Below the pieces are notes generated by a model. That model did no database searches. It had not been told where the DNA came from and saw nothing but the letters and a program-made list of their open reading frames with translations. A program made the position numbers and the translations under genes. 36,131 nt of DNA. It comes from Massilia sp. YIM B02763 (GTDB lineage Bacteria > Pseudomonadota > Gammaproteobacteria > Burkholderiales > Burkholderiaceae_D). Positions 15,422-23,059 of the stretch are shown here, one piece after another (position 1 is the first letter of the stretch; each line of letters opens with the position of its first letter). The stretch spans positions 14,406-50,536 of the forward strand of contig NZ_JASNRD010000028.1 in assembly GCF_030412015.1 (NCBI RefSeq), given 5' to 3'.

Positions 15422-16293
15422 GCGCGGGCGCGATACCGCCGTTCGTGCTGGGCGCCGTACTCGGGGCCGCGCTGCTGCACGCGGGGTGGAACGCGCTCCT
15501 GAAGCGCCGCGTTGCGAACACGAGCAGCGGCGCCGTCACCGGCGACCCGCTCGTCGCCACGCTGCTCGTGGTCGCGGGCGCCGCCGGCTGCGCGGCCATC
15601 CTGCTGCCTTTCCTGGACGCGCCGGCGCCGGCCAGCTGGCCGTTCATCGCCGCCTCGAGCGTCCTCCAGACCGCGTACTACCTGCTGCTGGCCGCCACCT
15701 ACCGCGCGGGCGACGTCAGCCACGCCTATCCGCTGATGCGCGGCAGCGCGCCGCTGCTGGTAGCCCTCGCCAACGGTCCGCTGACGGGAGAACACCTGGC
15801 CGGCACGCAATGGCTGGCGACGGGCCTCATCTGCGGCGGGGTGCTGGCGATGTGGCTGGGCGCGCGCGGCCGCGGGCGGGCGACGGGCCTGGCCCTGGCG
15901 ACGGCCTGCGTCATCGCCGCCTATACCCTCGTGGATGGCGCGGGCGTGCGCAGGTCCGGCGCGCCGGCCGCCTACACCTTGTGGATCTTCCTGTTCACGG
16001 GCGTGGCCGCGTGGCTGATCGCCGCGCGCCGGCGGCTGCCCGCGCTGCTGGCCCATGCGCGCGCCCAGCCGCTGATGGCGCCGCTGGGCGGGCTGGCATC
16101 GCTGGCCTCGTACGGCATCGCGCTATGGGCGATGACGCGCGCACCGGTGGCGGCCGTCGCCGCGCTGCGCGAGACGTCGATCCTGTTCGCCACCGCCATC
16201 GCCGCCTGCGTGCTGCGCGAACCGGTCGGCCGTACGCGCGTGGCGGCTGCCTGCCTGATCGCCTGCGGGGCGGTGGCGATGCGGCTCGGCTAG
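15418..16293 (+). CDS. EamA/DMT-family inner-membrane transporter
   Basis: 291 aa from GTG 15418, which overlaps the MFS stop (GTGA); other starts lie far inside the MFS gene. Ten hydrophobic segments arranged as two five-helix halves, with A-L-L-H-A-G-W-N-A-L-L-K-R in TM1 and the D-V-S-H-A-Y-P-L-M-R-G-S-A-P loop typical of EamA proteins (the S-x-A-Y-P-x-x-R-G pattern). Each half ends with the usual G-x-x-L-x-x-x-G-V-x-x-x-x segment (G-L-I-C-G-G-V-L-A-M and A-C-L-I-A-C-G-A-V-A-M). It probably exports a metabolite. The stop TAG is shared, as the palindrome CTAG, with the convergent TonB receptor gene. Confidence 0.88.
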   Translation: MSAGAIPPFVLGAVLGAALLHAGWNALLKRRVANTSSGAVTGDPLVATLLVVAGAAGCAAILLPFLDAPAPASWPFIAASSVLQTAYYLLLAATYRAGDVSHAYPLMRGSAPLLVALANGPLTGEHLAGTQWLATGLICGGVLAMWLGARGRGRATGLALATACVIAAYTLVDGAGVRRSGAPAAYTLWIFLFTGVAAWLIAARRRLPALLAHARAQPLMAPLGGLASLASYGIALWAMTRAPVAAVAALRETSILFATAIAACVLREPVGRTRVAAACLIACGAVAMRLG

Positions 16294-18539
16294 AAGCGCA
16301 TCTCCAGCGTCGCCCGCACGCTGCGGTGGCCCGGCTGCAGCGTGCGCAACGTCTGCGAACCCACGCCAGGGGTCACGTAGCTGCCCTCGTTGATCCAGTC
16401 CTGGGCCAGCAGGTTGCTGCCGGCCACGCGCAGCTGCAGTTTCGGATCGAACTTCCACAGCGCGTACAGATCGAGGTCGCGCCGCACCGACTGGTAGCTG
16501 TACTGGTTGAACGACACGCGCACGGGACCGCCGTTCTTGAAGACGTAGGTGCCGCCCACCGTGAACGGGCCCTTCTTGTAGTCGGCGCCCAGCGTCGCGG
16601 ACAGCGGGGTCTGGGCGTTGAGGCGGTTGTCCGGCCCGGGGACGGAATCCACGGTCGACCAGTTGCGCGACACGCTGGCGCGCAGGTCCAGCGCCTCCTT
16701 CGTGTCCATGACGGCCTTCAGCGGGAACTTCGCTTCCAGTTCCAGGCCGTAGGTGCGGGCATCGCCGGCGTTGGACGGCGTCGACACCCAGCGCGCGCCG
16801 TCGAACACGGTCAGGTTGCGCGTGTAGTCCTCGATGCGGCGCGTGGAGCCGCTCACCGACAGCAGCGCGCCTTCCGCCCAGTAGTGCTCGTAGGCCGCGT
16901 CGAAGCCCAGCGCCAGCTCGGGCTTCAGGTTCGGGTTGCCGATCGAATCAGGCTCGGTCTGGCTGTTGTTGACGGAGATGTTGCGGCTCGGGATCAAGCT
17001 TTGCAATCCGGGCGCCCTGTAGGTGCGGGTGATGGCGAAGCGCACCTGGTCGCCCTTGGTATCGGGCAGCTTGTACAGCGTCTGCATCAAGGGGCTCAGT
17101 ACCGAGGAGCGCGAATGGCCCACGCCGAAAGATTCCCCGGCCGTGCGGATGCGGATGCCTTCCCAGCGCGCGCCCAGGTAGACCGACCAGCGCGGCGTGA
17201 CGTTCCATTCGTCCTGGGCGTACACGGCCAGGCGCGCCAGCGAGGAATCGTAGTCCTCGATGCCGTCCGGGACGACCGTATCGGGACGCAGGTAGTCGCT
17301 TTCGCGGCGCGCGTCGCCGCGGGTCGAGTAGCCGCCGTCCCAGCCGAAGGCCAGCGCATGGCCTTCCCAGCGCGCGCTCGTGTACTTGCCCTGGCTGGAA
17401 GCGCCGCGCTCGACGCCGTCGGTCAGGATCCGGTCGTGCAGGTCGCCGACGGCCGGGTTGCCGTCGCCGTAGCGCCAGCTGTCGCTCGCGGTGTTCGCGA
17501 AGAAGGCGCTCGCCTTGGCATCCAGCTTGCCGCCCGAGGCGAACTTGTGGACCCAGTTCAGCTCCTCGCGGAAGAAGCGGTTGTCGTTGGCGACCGATTG
17601 CCCGCTGACGGGATACGCGGGCGGCTGGCCATACACGGTGTCGAACGTTTCGTCGCCGTGCTGGCTGAAATGCAGGATGTTGACGAAGGTCTGCGAGGTC
17701 AGCGTGTCGCCGTTCTTGAACGTCCAGTTCAGGCGCGGCCCCAGGTTGATGGCCGTGAACGTGCCGGGGCCGCCGTCCTCGCCGAGGCGCAGGCCGGTAC
17801 GGTTGCCGGCGGCGTCGAAGAATTCCTCCGTCGACGTGCTCGTATTCGTGAAGTGGCCGCGGAACAGGTTCAGGTTCACGGAGTAGGACAGCTGGCCGGC
17901 CTTGTCCGACAACAGCGCGTTGACACCGCGATTCTGCGCGTTCGATGCGTAGCCATAGTGCGTCTTCACCTCGCGCTGCGCGGTCTTGATCGTCTTCTTG
18001 AGGATGATGTTGATGGTGCCGGCGATGGACTGGGTCGAATACTCGGCGCTGGCCGCGCGCAGGACCTCGATGCGCTCGATCGAGTCCGGCGCCAGCGAAT
18101 CCAGCGAAAAGCCGGCCGGCGCGCGTTCGCCGTTGAGCAGGATCTGCGTGTAGCCGGCGCCCAGGCCGCGCATGCGGATCTCGCTGCCGCGGCCGCCGCT
18201 GCCGCTGACCGTCACGCCGGGCACGCGCTTCAATACGTCGAACACGCTGGTGTCGCCGTACTTGGTGATCTCGTCGTGGTTGACGACGATCTTGCTGGCC
18301 GTGTCGTCGCGGCGCGGATCGTAGGATTCGGCGGCGCCCTTCACTTCCACGGTCTGCATCTTCTGCGCCTTCTGCGTCTTGTCCGCCTCGGCGCGGGTCA
18401 TGGGCGCGGCGTCGGCCGCATGGTCCTTGTCGGGCGCGGCCTGCTGGGCATGGACGGAAAACGCGAGGGACAGCGCGGCGGCGAGCAGCGTCGGGCGAAG
18501 CGGGGGCACGGCGGTAGGCATGGCGGAATCGGGCGACAT
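16290..18539 (-). CDS. TonB-dependent outer-membrane receptor
   Basis: 749 aa. An N-terminal signal peptide (L-L-A-A-A-L-S-L-A-F-S-V-H-A-Q-Q) precedes a TonB-box-like T-V-E-V segment (about residue 63), then a plug domain (V-F-D-V-L-K-R-V-P-G-V-T-V; R-G-L-G-A-G-Y-T-Q-I-L-L-N-G-E-R; S-I-E-R-I-E-V-L-R-A; A-G-T-I-N-I-I-L-K-K) and a 22-strand-type beta-barrel ending in aromatic Phe (L-E-M-R-F). It imports a siderophore, polymer fragment or other nutrient. No sigma/anti-sigma pair, TonB or ABC gene is nearby, so the substrate is unknown. The start is ATG 18539 or ATG 18521; neither has a good Shine-Dalgarno. It is convergent with, and overlaps, the EamA gene. Confidence 0.92.
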   Translation of the reverse strand: MSPDSAMPTAVPPLRPTLLAAALSLAFSVHAQQAAPDKDHAADAAPMTRAEADKTQKAQKMQTVEVKGAAESYDPRRDDTASKIVVNHDEITKYGDTSVFDVLKRVPGVTVSGSGGRGSEIRMRGLGAGYTQILLNGERAPAGFSLDSLAPDSIERIEVLRAASAEYSTQSIAGTINIILKKTIKTAQREVKTHYGYASNAQNRGVNALLSDKAGQLSYSVNLNLFRGHFTNTSTSTEEFFDAAGNRTGLRLGEDGGPGTFTAINLGPRLNWTFKNGDTLTSQTFVNILHFSQHGDETFDTVYGQPPAYPVSGQSVANDNRFFREELNWVHKFASGGKLDAKASAFFANTASDSWRYGDGNPAVGDLHDRILTDGVERGASSQGKYTSARWEGHALAFGWDGGYSTRGDARRESDYLRPDTVVPDGIEDYDSSLARLAVYAQDEWNVTPRWSVYLGARWEGIRIRTAGESFGVGHSRSSVLSPLMQTLYKLPDTKGDQVRFAITRTYRAPGLQSLIPSRNISVNNSQTEPDSIGNPNLKPELALGFDAAYEHYWAEGALLSVSGSTRRIEDYTRNLTVFDGARWVSTPSNAGDARTYGLELEAKFPLKAVMDTKEALDLRASVSRNWSTVDSVPGPDNRLNAQTPLSATLGADYKKGPFTVGGTYVFKNGGPVRVSFNQYSYQSVRRDLDLYALWKFDPKLQLRVAGSNLLAQDWINEGSYVTPGVGSQTLRTLQPGHRSVRATLEMRF

Positions 18540-18671
18540 CGTCGAAGTGGGGGCGGCGATATTGTGCTCGATCTTGCAATCTTTTTGTTGCTCTTACGAA
18601 AATAAATTTAATATGCATGTCCAGCCATGGGAGCTTGCCGGCAAAACCATTCCCCCTGCCGGCCGTGCGGC

Positions 18672-18677
18672 TATAAT
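18672..18677 (+). promoter_or_regulatory. -10 box for psd
   Basis: A perfect TATAAT lies 27 bases before the GTG start of psd. The -35 position (around 18650) is CT-rich (ATTCCC) and poor. The 164-base gap 18540-18703 also holds an AT-rich island (18585-18615) that probably contains the divergent TonB-receptor promoter, but I cannot place its boxes with confidence. Confidence 0.55.
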
Positions 18678-18703
18678 GGGCCGTCTTCCATCCGAGGTTT
18701 ACC

Positions 18704-19555
18704 GTGTCCGATCGCCTGAAAGTCCTGCCCCAATACCTGCTGCCCAAGCAGCGCCTGACCTCCTTTGCCGGCCGCGTCGCGGGCGCCCAGGGCGGCACGA
18801 TGACGACCCGCCTGATCCGCTGGTTCGTGGGTAAATACGGGGTCGACATGAACGAGGCCGAGAACCCGGACATCGCCAGCTACAAGAGCTTCAACGAATT
18901 CTTCACGCGCCCGCTGAAAGCCGGCGTGCGCCCGCTCGCGCAGGCCGATTTCGTGTGCCCGGTGGACGGCGCCATCAGCCAGTTCGGCGCCATCGACGAC
19001 CACCACATCCTGCAGGCCAAGGGCCACCGCTTCACGACGACGGAACTGGTGGGCGGCGACGCCACGCTGGCGGCGCAGTTCCGGCACGGCAGCTTCGCCA
19101 ACCTGTACCTGTCGCCCAAGGATTACCACCGCCTGCACATGCCCTGCGACGGCAAACTGACGCGCATGATCTACGTGCCGGGCGCCCTGTTCTCCGTGAA
19201 CCCGACGACGGCGCGCGGCGTGCCGAACCTGTTCGCCCGCAACGAGCGCGTCGTGTGCGTGTTCGAGTCGCCGGAGCACGGCCCCTTCGTGCTGGTGCTG
19301 GTCGGCGCGACCATCGTGGGCAGCATGGCCACCGTGTGGCACGGCGTCGTCAATCCGAAGCGGACGAACAAGGTGTCCGAATGGACGTATGCGGACCAGG
19401 ACATCGTGCTCAAGAAGGGCGAGGAAATGGGCCGCTTCCTGCTCGGGTCGACCATCGTCATGCTGTTCCGGCAGGACACCATCGCCTTCAATGGCGACTG
19501 GGCGCCGGAGCGCTCGGTGCGGCTGGGCGAGTTGATGGGCAACCGGCCGGCGTAA
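18704..19555 (+). CDS. psd: Phosphatidylserine decarboxylase proenzyme
   Basis: 283 aa from GTG 18704 (GAGG about 8 bases upstream, perfect -10 further up). The inner-membrane enzyme converts phosphatidylserine to phosphatidylethanolamine. The self-cleavage site that forms the pyruvoyl group is clear: L-G-S-T-I-V (about residues 246-251), preceded by the G-E-E-M-G-R-F segment. Other family landmarks are F-F-T-R-P-L-K at about residue 66, C-P-V-D-G at about 84, the Y-H-R-L-H-M-P motif with its catalytic His at about 142, and the V-G-A-T-I-V-G-S strand. Length fits the type I bacterial enzyme. It is transcribed alone, with a palindromic repeat after the stop. Confidence 0.97.
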   Translation: MSDRLKVLPQYLLPKQRLTSFAGRVAGAQGGTMTTRLIRWFVGKYGVDMNEAENPDIASYKSFNEFFTRPLKAGVRPLAQADFVCPVDGAISQFGAIDDHHILQAKGHRFTTTELVGGDATLAAQFRHGSFANLYLSPKDYHRLHMPCDGKLTRMIYVPGALFSVNPTTARGVPNLFARNERVVCVFESPEHGPFVLVLVGATIVGSMATVWHGVVNPKRTNKVSEWTYADQDIVLKKGEEMGRFLLGSTIVMLFRQDTIAFNGDWAPERSVRLGELMGNRPA

Positions 19556-19568
19556 CGCGGCTCGAGCA

Positions 19569-19655
19569 CGTCGTCCCTGCGCAGGCAGGGACCCAATTTT
19601 CGACGCGCTGCGCCTACGCATGCAACCTTGGGCCCCTGCCTGCGCAGGCGCGACG
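19569..19655. repeat. Palindromic intergenic repeat, copy 2 (REP/BIME-like)
   Basis: Arms at 19569-19594 and 19628-19655 pair as an inverted repeat (CGTCGTCCCTGC-GCAGGCAGGG plus CCCAA edge; mirror TTGGGCCCC-TGCCTGCGCAGG), around a 33-base centre containing CGCATGCA. It corresponds base for base in layout to the reverse complement of 133-220, with C/T exchanges paired across the stem (GGCGGGG versus GGCAGGG), which indicates that stem pairing is conserved. It separates psd from the convergent LysR gene and could end both transcripts. The phantom peptide V-V-P-A-Q-A-G-T-Q arises from one arm. Confidence 0.82.
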
Positions 19656-19675
19656 TCGTTCCCGCTACCGGTGAT

Positions 19676-20587
19676 TCACGCGTCCTTGTCGCGGTCCTTG
19701 CAGAACATCTCTTCGAGCATATCGAGGAATACCCGGGTCTTGGCCGGCATCAGCCGCCGCCCGGGGAACACGGCCCAGCCGGTCGCCGTCGGCAGTTCCC
19801 ACTCCGGCAATACCCGCACCAGTTCCCCTTTCTTGACGTAGTCCGCGACGAACAGGTCGGAACTGGCCGCGATGCCCGCGCCGCCGCGCGCCATGCGCGC
19901 CAGCAGCTCGGGGGAATTGGCCGTCAGGCGCGCGGGCAGCGCGCGCTCCCACTTCACCTTGCCGCGCGTGAGTGTCCAGGGCATGGGACCGCCGCTGCGG
20001 CTCAGGATGCACAGCAGGTCGTGGGCCAGCAGGTCGTCCGGCTGTTCCGGCAGCCCGTGCTGGGCGATGTAGCGCGGCGCCGCGTACAGGCCGAAACGCT
20101 CGACGGCGATGCGCCGGGCGGCCAGCGTCGAATCCTCGGGCAGGTCGCCCATGCGGATCGCCACGTCGAAGTTTTCCGCCACCAGGTCGACGCGCCGCGG
20201 CGACAAGTCCAGTTCCAGCGACACGGCGGGATAGCGCTCGCAGAAGCGCGGAATGAGCTCCGTCATGCCGATGTTGGCGAAGTCGTTCGGCACCGACACG
20301 CGCAGCTTGCCGCTCGGCTCCGCCTGGCGGTGCTGCGCCAGCGCGCCCGCCGCCTCGACCTCCTCGGCCACCTTGCGCGCGTGTTCCAGCAGGCTGGCGC
20401 CGAATTCGGTCAGCACCAGCCGGCGCGTGGTCCGCTGCAGCAGGCGCTCGCCCACGCTGGCCTCGAGCAGCGCGATGCGGCGCGACACGGTCGACTTGGG
20501 CAGGTCCAGGCGCTGCGCCGCCATGCTGAAACTGCCCGCTTCCACGATACGGGCGAACAGCAGCAGGTCGTTCGGTTCGACGTCCAT
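19676..20587 (-). CDS. LysR-family transcriptional regulator
   Basis: 303 aa from ATG 20587. The N-terminal winged helix-turn-helix is standard (F-S-M-A-A-Q-R-L-D-L-P-K-S-T-V-S-R-R-I, residues about 20-38), with the linker helix to about residue 90. The remainder is a periplasmic-binding-like effector domain of the CrgA/AaeR subtype (K-L-R-V-S-V-P-N-D-F; L-D-L-S-P-R-R-V-D-L-V-A-E-N-F-D-V-A-I-R-M-G). It is divergent from the azoreductase gene over a 115-base gap with a perfect LysR-type site, so it very likely controls that gene, probably in response to quinones or electrophiles (inference from target). Confidence 0.93.
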   Translation of the reverse strand: MDVEPNDLLLFARIVEAGSFSMAAQRLDLPKSTVSRRIALLEASVGERLLQRTTRRLVLTEFGASLLEHARKVAEEVEAAGALAQHRQAEPSGKLRVSVPNDFANIGMTELIPRFCERYPAVSLELDLSPRRVDLVAENFDVAIRMGDLPEDSTLAARRIAVERFGLYAAPRYIAQHGLPEQPDDLLAHDLLCILSRSGGPMPWTLTRGKVKWERALPARLTANSPELLARMARGGAGIAASSDLFVADYVKKGELVRVLPEWELPTATGWAVFPGRRLMPAKTRVFLDMLEEMFCKDRDKDA

Positions 20588-20628
20588 GATTGTTCCATCG
20601 GTTGAATAATGTTATCCATTCTACCGTC

Positions 20629-20647
20629 TTCCGTTCGTTATTTGGAA
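20629..20647. promoter_or_regulatory. LysR-type T-N11-A recognition site between lysR and azoR
   Basis: TTCC-N11-GGAA is a perfect dyad with the exact spacing of LysR-type recognition boxes. It lies 41 bases before the LysR start and 55 bases before the azoreductase start, as expected for shared auto- and target regulation. A weak -10-like TAAAGT at 20652-20657 follows on the plus strand, so the site would cover the -35 of azoR. Confidence 0.65.
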
Positions 20648-20702
20648 CCGTTAAAGTGTCTCCATCGCAAGTCCAACCACACCCAACGACGAAGGAAGCA
20701 CA

Positions 20703-21293
20703 ATGAACATCCTGCAGATCAACTCGAGCCAGCGCGCCACCGATTCGGAATCGACCCGTGTCGCCAAGCAGATCGTCGCCAAGCTGAGCGCCGCCAATGC
20801 CGGCGCGCAGGTGACCGTGCGCGACCTGGGCGCCAATCCGCTGCCGCAGCTGGACGGCGCCGCCCTGGGCGCGCTGTTCACCCCGGCCGAGAACCGCAAC
20901 GCCGTGCAGGCGGCGCGCGTGGCGCAGGATGACGCGCTGATCGCCGAGATCCAGGCCGCCGACGTCGTCGTCATCGGCGCGCCGATGTACAACTTCGGCA
21001 TGCCGAGCCAGCTGAAGTCGTGGTTCGACGCCATCTGCCGCGCAGGCACCACCTTCCGCTACACCGAGGCGGGTCCGGAAGGCCTGCTGAAAGGCAAGAA
21101 AGTCTACGTCACGATCGCCCGCGGCGGCGTGTACCCGGCCGACGCCGACCCGCAAGTGCCGCACATCCGCATGCTGCTGAACTTCCTGGGCATGACCGAC
21201 AGCACCTTCATCTACTCGGAAGGCCTGGCGATGGGTCCGGAAGCCGCGGCCAAGGGCCAGGCCACCGCCGACGCCGCCGTCGCAGCCATCTAA
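20703..21293 (+). CDS. azoR: FMN-dependent NADH-azoreductase / quinone reductase
   Basis: 196 aa from ATG 20703, with GAAGGA upstream. A flavodoxin-like fold: start M-N-I-L-Q-I-N-S-S-Q-R (FMN phosphate loop), A-P-M-Y-N-F-G-M-P-S-Q-L-K-S-W-F-D at about residues 98-114 (the diagnostic P-M-Y-N-F block), and a third FMN-contact segment A-R-G-G-V-Y. Members use NADH to reduce quinones and azo compounds in the cytosol and protect against thiol/quinone stress. It is divergent from the LysR gene with a T-N11-A box, and followed by a terminator-like stem and a pirin gene, a neighbour pair that is common in betaproteobacteria. Confidence 0.95.
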   Translation: MNILQINSSQRATDSESTRVAKQIVAKLSAANAGAQVTVRDLGANPLPQLDGAALGALFTPAENRNAVQAARVAQDDALIAEIQAADVVVIGAPMYNFGMPSQLKSWFDAICRAGTTFRYTEAGPEGLLKGKKVYVTIARGGVYPADADPQVPHIRMLLNFLGMTDSTFIYSEGLAMGPEAAAKGQATADAAVAAI

Positions 21294-21308
21294 GCAAACA
21301 TGCAGTAC

Positions 21309-21338
21309 CGCCGCCCGCACTCATCCGGGCGGCGTTTT
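21309..21338 (+). terminator. Terminator/attenuator between azoR and pirin
   Basis: A perfect 9-bp stem CGCCGCCCG / CGGGCGGCG with an 8-base loop, followed by four T (21335-21338). The pirin ribosome-binding site AAGGAG begins four bases later, so the stem could end azoR messages while permitting partial read-through. Confidence 0.7.
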
Positions 21339-21356
21339 CCGAAGGAGACCGACATC

Positions 21357-22232
21357 ATGACCCAGCAAGTGGCAACCCAGACCGTGACCAGGACGCGCGG
21401 CGTCGAGCGCGTGCTCGGCGGCCAGTTCGTGATGGATGGCGCGGGCGTCAAGATCAACCGCGTGCTGACGCAGCCGCTGCAGCGCCGCCTCGACCCGTTC
21501 CTGATGCTGGACGCCTTCGGCAGCGACAAGGCCGGCGACTACATCGCCGGCTTCCCCGAACACCCGCACCGCGGCTTCGAGACCGTCACCTATATGCTCA
21601 CCGGGCGCATGCGCCACCGCGACAGCGCCGGCAACGAAGGCCTCGTCACCAACGGCGGCGTGCAATGGATGACGGCCGGCCGCGGCGTGATCCACTCCGA
21701 GATGCCGGAACAGGAAGAAGGCCTGATGGAAGGCTTCCAGCTGTGGCTGAACCTGCCGGCCAAGGACAAGATGAGCGCGCCGTGGTACCGCGACATCCCG
21801 AACGAGGAAGTGCCGCGCTTCGCCCTGCCCTCCGGCGCGACCGTGCAGGTGATCGCCGGCAGCAGCCACGGCGTGGCCGGGGCCGTGCAGCGCGACGGCA
21901 CCGAGCCGCTGTATCTCGACATCGACCTGCCGGAAGGCGCGACCTTCGAGCAGCCGCTGCCGGCGGGCCACAACGCCTTCCTGTACGTGTTCCGCGGCGA
22001 AGCCGTCGTCGAGGGCAAGGGCGTGCCGCAGGCGCGCATGGCCATCCTCGACAATGCGCAGGGTGCCGACGGCGTGCGCATCAAGGCCGCGACGGCGACG
22101 CGCCTGCTGCTCATCGCCGGGCGTCCGCTGAACGAGCCGATCGCCCAGTACGGCCCGTTCGTGATGAACACGCAGGCCGAGGTCTTCCAGGCCGTGGAAG
22201 ACTTCCGCGCCGGCCGCTTCGCCGCGGCCTGA
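21357..22232 (+). CDS. Pirin-family protein (cupin)
   Basis: 291 aa from ATG 21357, with AAGGAG ten bases upstream. The bicupin has the conserved N-terminal block F-P-E-H-P-H-R-G-F-E-T-V-T-Y (about residues 63-76, metal-binding His residues) and further ligands in R-H-R-D-S and G-V-I-H-S-E-M-P (His and Glu about 115-118). Some bacterial pirins have quercetinase activity, others regulate enzymes; the precise role here is unknown. The gene follows azoR in the same direction, suggesting a joint redox or electrophile response, modulated by the intervening stem-loop. Confidence 0.93.
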   Translation: MTQQVATQTVTRTRGVERVLGGQFVMDGAGVKINRVLTQPLQRRLDPFLMLDAFGSDKAGDYIAGFPEHPHRGFETVTYMLTGRMRHRDSAGNEGLVTNGGVQWMTAGRGVIHSEMPEQEEGLMEGFQLWLNLPAKDKMSAPWYRDIPNEEVPRFALPSGATVQVIAGSSHGVAGAVQRDGTEPLYLDIDLPEGATFEQPLPAGHNAFLYVFRGEAVVEGKGVPQARMAILDNAQGADGVRIKAATATRLLLIAGRPLNEPIAQYGPFVMNTQAEVFQAVEDFRAGRFAAA

Positions 22233-22264
22233 GCACCGGCTTCGCCACCGTTTTCCGCGCGGGC

Positions 22265-22285
22265 GGGCGGTCCTTGCGACCGCCC
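22265..22285 (+). terminator. Terminator-like hairpin after pirin
   Basis: GGGCGGTC / GACCGCCC with a 5-base loop (CTTGC), 32 bases after the pirin stop. There is no immediate T-run (TTTTC appears 14 bases later), so termination may be weak or Rho-assisted. Confidence 0.45.
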
Positions 22286-22352
22286 CCCGCGCTCATGGTT
22301 TTCTTCGGCTACACTACGCGGCATTCATTTCAACGTAGCCTATTTGTCCACG

Positions 22353-22826
22353 ATGCCGCTGCTGCACGTCCTCTCGAACCTGCTCTCGCGCGCCAGCCGC
22401 GCGCTCGGCCTGGAAAGCGTCGACCGCTTCCCGCCCGGCCACCAGTACCCGCGCACGCGCTGGGACCAGGCCTACTTCGACATCGCCTCGGACCTCAAGT
22501 CCGACCAGATGGAAACGGCGATCTGCGACGCCATCGCCAACACGCCCAGCGTATTCGCCTGGATCGCGCACCCCACCCCGCGCATGCAGCGCACGCTGCT
22601 GGGCGTCATCCACGCCCGCCTGCGCCGCGGCGCCAGCGCGCCGACGGAGCTGGTCGCCATGCTGATCGACGCCTACGACAGTCCCCACACGCCGGAAGCG
22701 CTGCCGGGCCTGCGCGCGGCCATCGCCTCGACGCAGGGCTACGACCCGTCGATGCGCGTGGCGCACCTGCAGGCCTACCTGCTCGACATGCCGGCGGCGT
22801 TCGACGTCATCGAGGCGCGCAGCTGA
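22353..22826 (+). CDS. Conserved hypothetical protein (157 aa)
   Basis: 157 aa from ATG 22353; a TTG three codons earlier is an alternative, and neither has a strong ribosome-binding site. The sequence is soluble, mostly helical, with W-D-Q-A-Y-F-D-I-A-S-D-L near residue 37 and P-S-V-F-A-W-I-A-H-P-T-P-R-M-Q-R in the middle. A -10-like TACACT at 22310-22315 precedes it. I do not recognise the family, and nothing in the neighbours explains it. Base composition and codon use match the surrounding genes, so it looks resident rather than acquired. Confidence 0.75.
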   Translation: MPLLHVLSNLLSRASRALGLESVDRFPPGHQYPRTRWDQAYFDIASDLKSDQMETAICDAIANTPSVFAWIAHPTPRMQRTLLGVIHARLRRGASAPTELVAMLIDAYDSPHTPEALPGLRAAIASTQGYDPSMRVAHLQAYLLDMPAAFDVIEARS

Positions 22827-22835
22827 AGTTCGCGC

Positions 22836-22937
22836 TATAATCTTCCCACCAGAAGCAAGCTAGTGCTGGCAGCGGGTTAATAGCCGCTTCCACCGATATC
22901 GCTGCCGATCACACCCGTTCAACCCGATCTGGCAGCG
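22836..22937 (+). promoter_or_regulatory. TATAAT box followed by a three-arm leader able to form alternative hairpins
   Basis: A perfect TATAAT (22836-22841) lies right after the previous stop. Downstream come GGCAGCG (22868-22874), CGCTGCC (22900-22906) and GGCAGCG (22931-22937). The middle arm can pair with either flanking arm, so two mutually exclusive stems are possible, as in attenuators. The next start codon is at 23060, giving a leader of roughly 210 bases. The rest of 22938-23059 shows only the ribosome-binding GGAG at 23051 and a short weak in-frame ATG at 22994. Confidence 0.4.
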
Positions 22938-23059
22938 GTGAATCATCGCCCCATGGCGCTTGGCAAGCGCGCTCCCGCAGCAATCGCTGAGGCATGGCCG
23001 TGAATAACTGGTTGGTTCGTTCTCATTCAGAACGTCGTCAACCCGTTCACGGAGCTCCC

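Noticed and set aside
15486..18605. A long plus-strand frame opposite the TonB receptor and within the EamA gene
   Set aside because: Low-complexity Arg/Gly/Val translation and no start context. The receptor frame has a signal peptide, plug and barrel ending.
19569..19674. Peptides V-A-P-A-Q-A-G-A-Q and V-V-P-A-Q-A-G-T-Q at the ends of frames
   Set aside because: They are translations of the palindromic repeats, not protein features.
22842..22995. tRNA-like GTTCAACCC in the leader of the unrecognised gene
   Set aside because: No acceptor stem, D-arm or anticodon arm can be drawn around it; better seen as a multi-arm leader.
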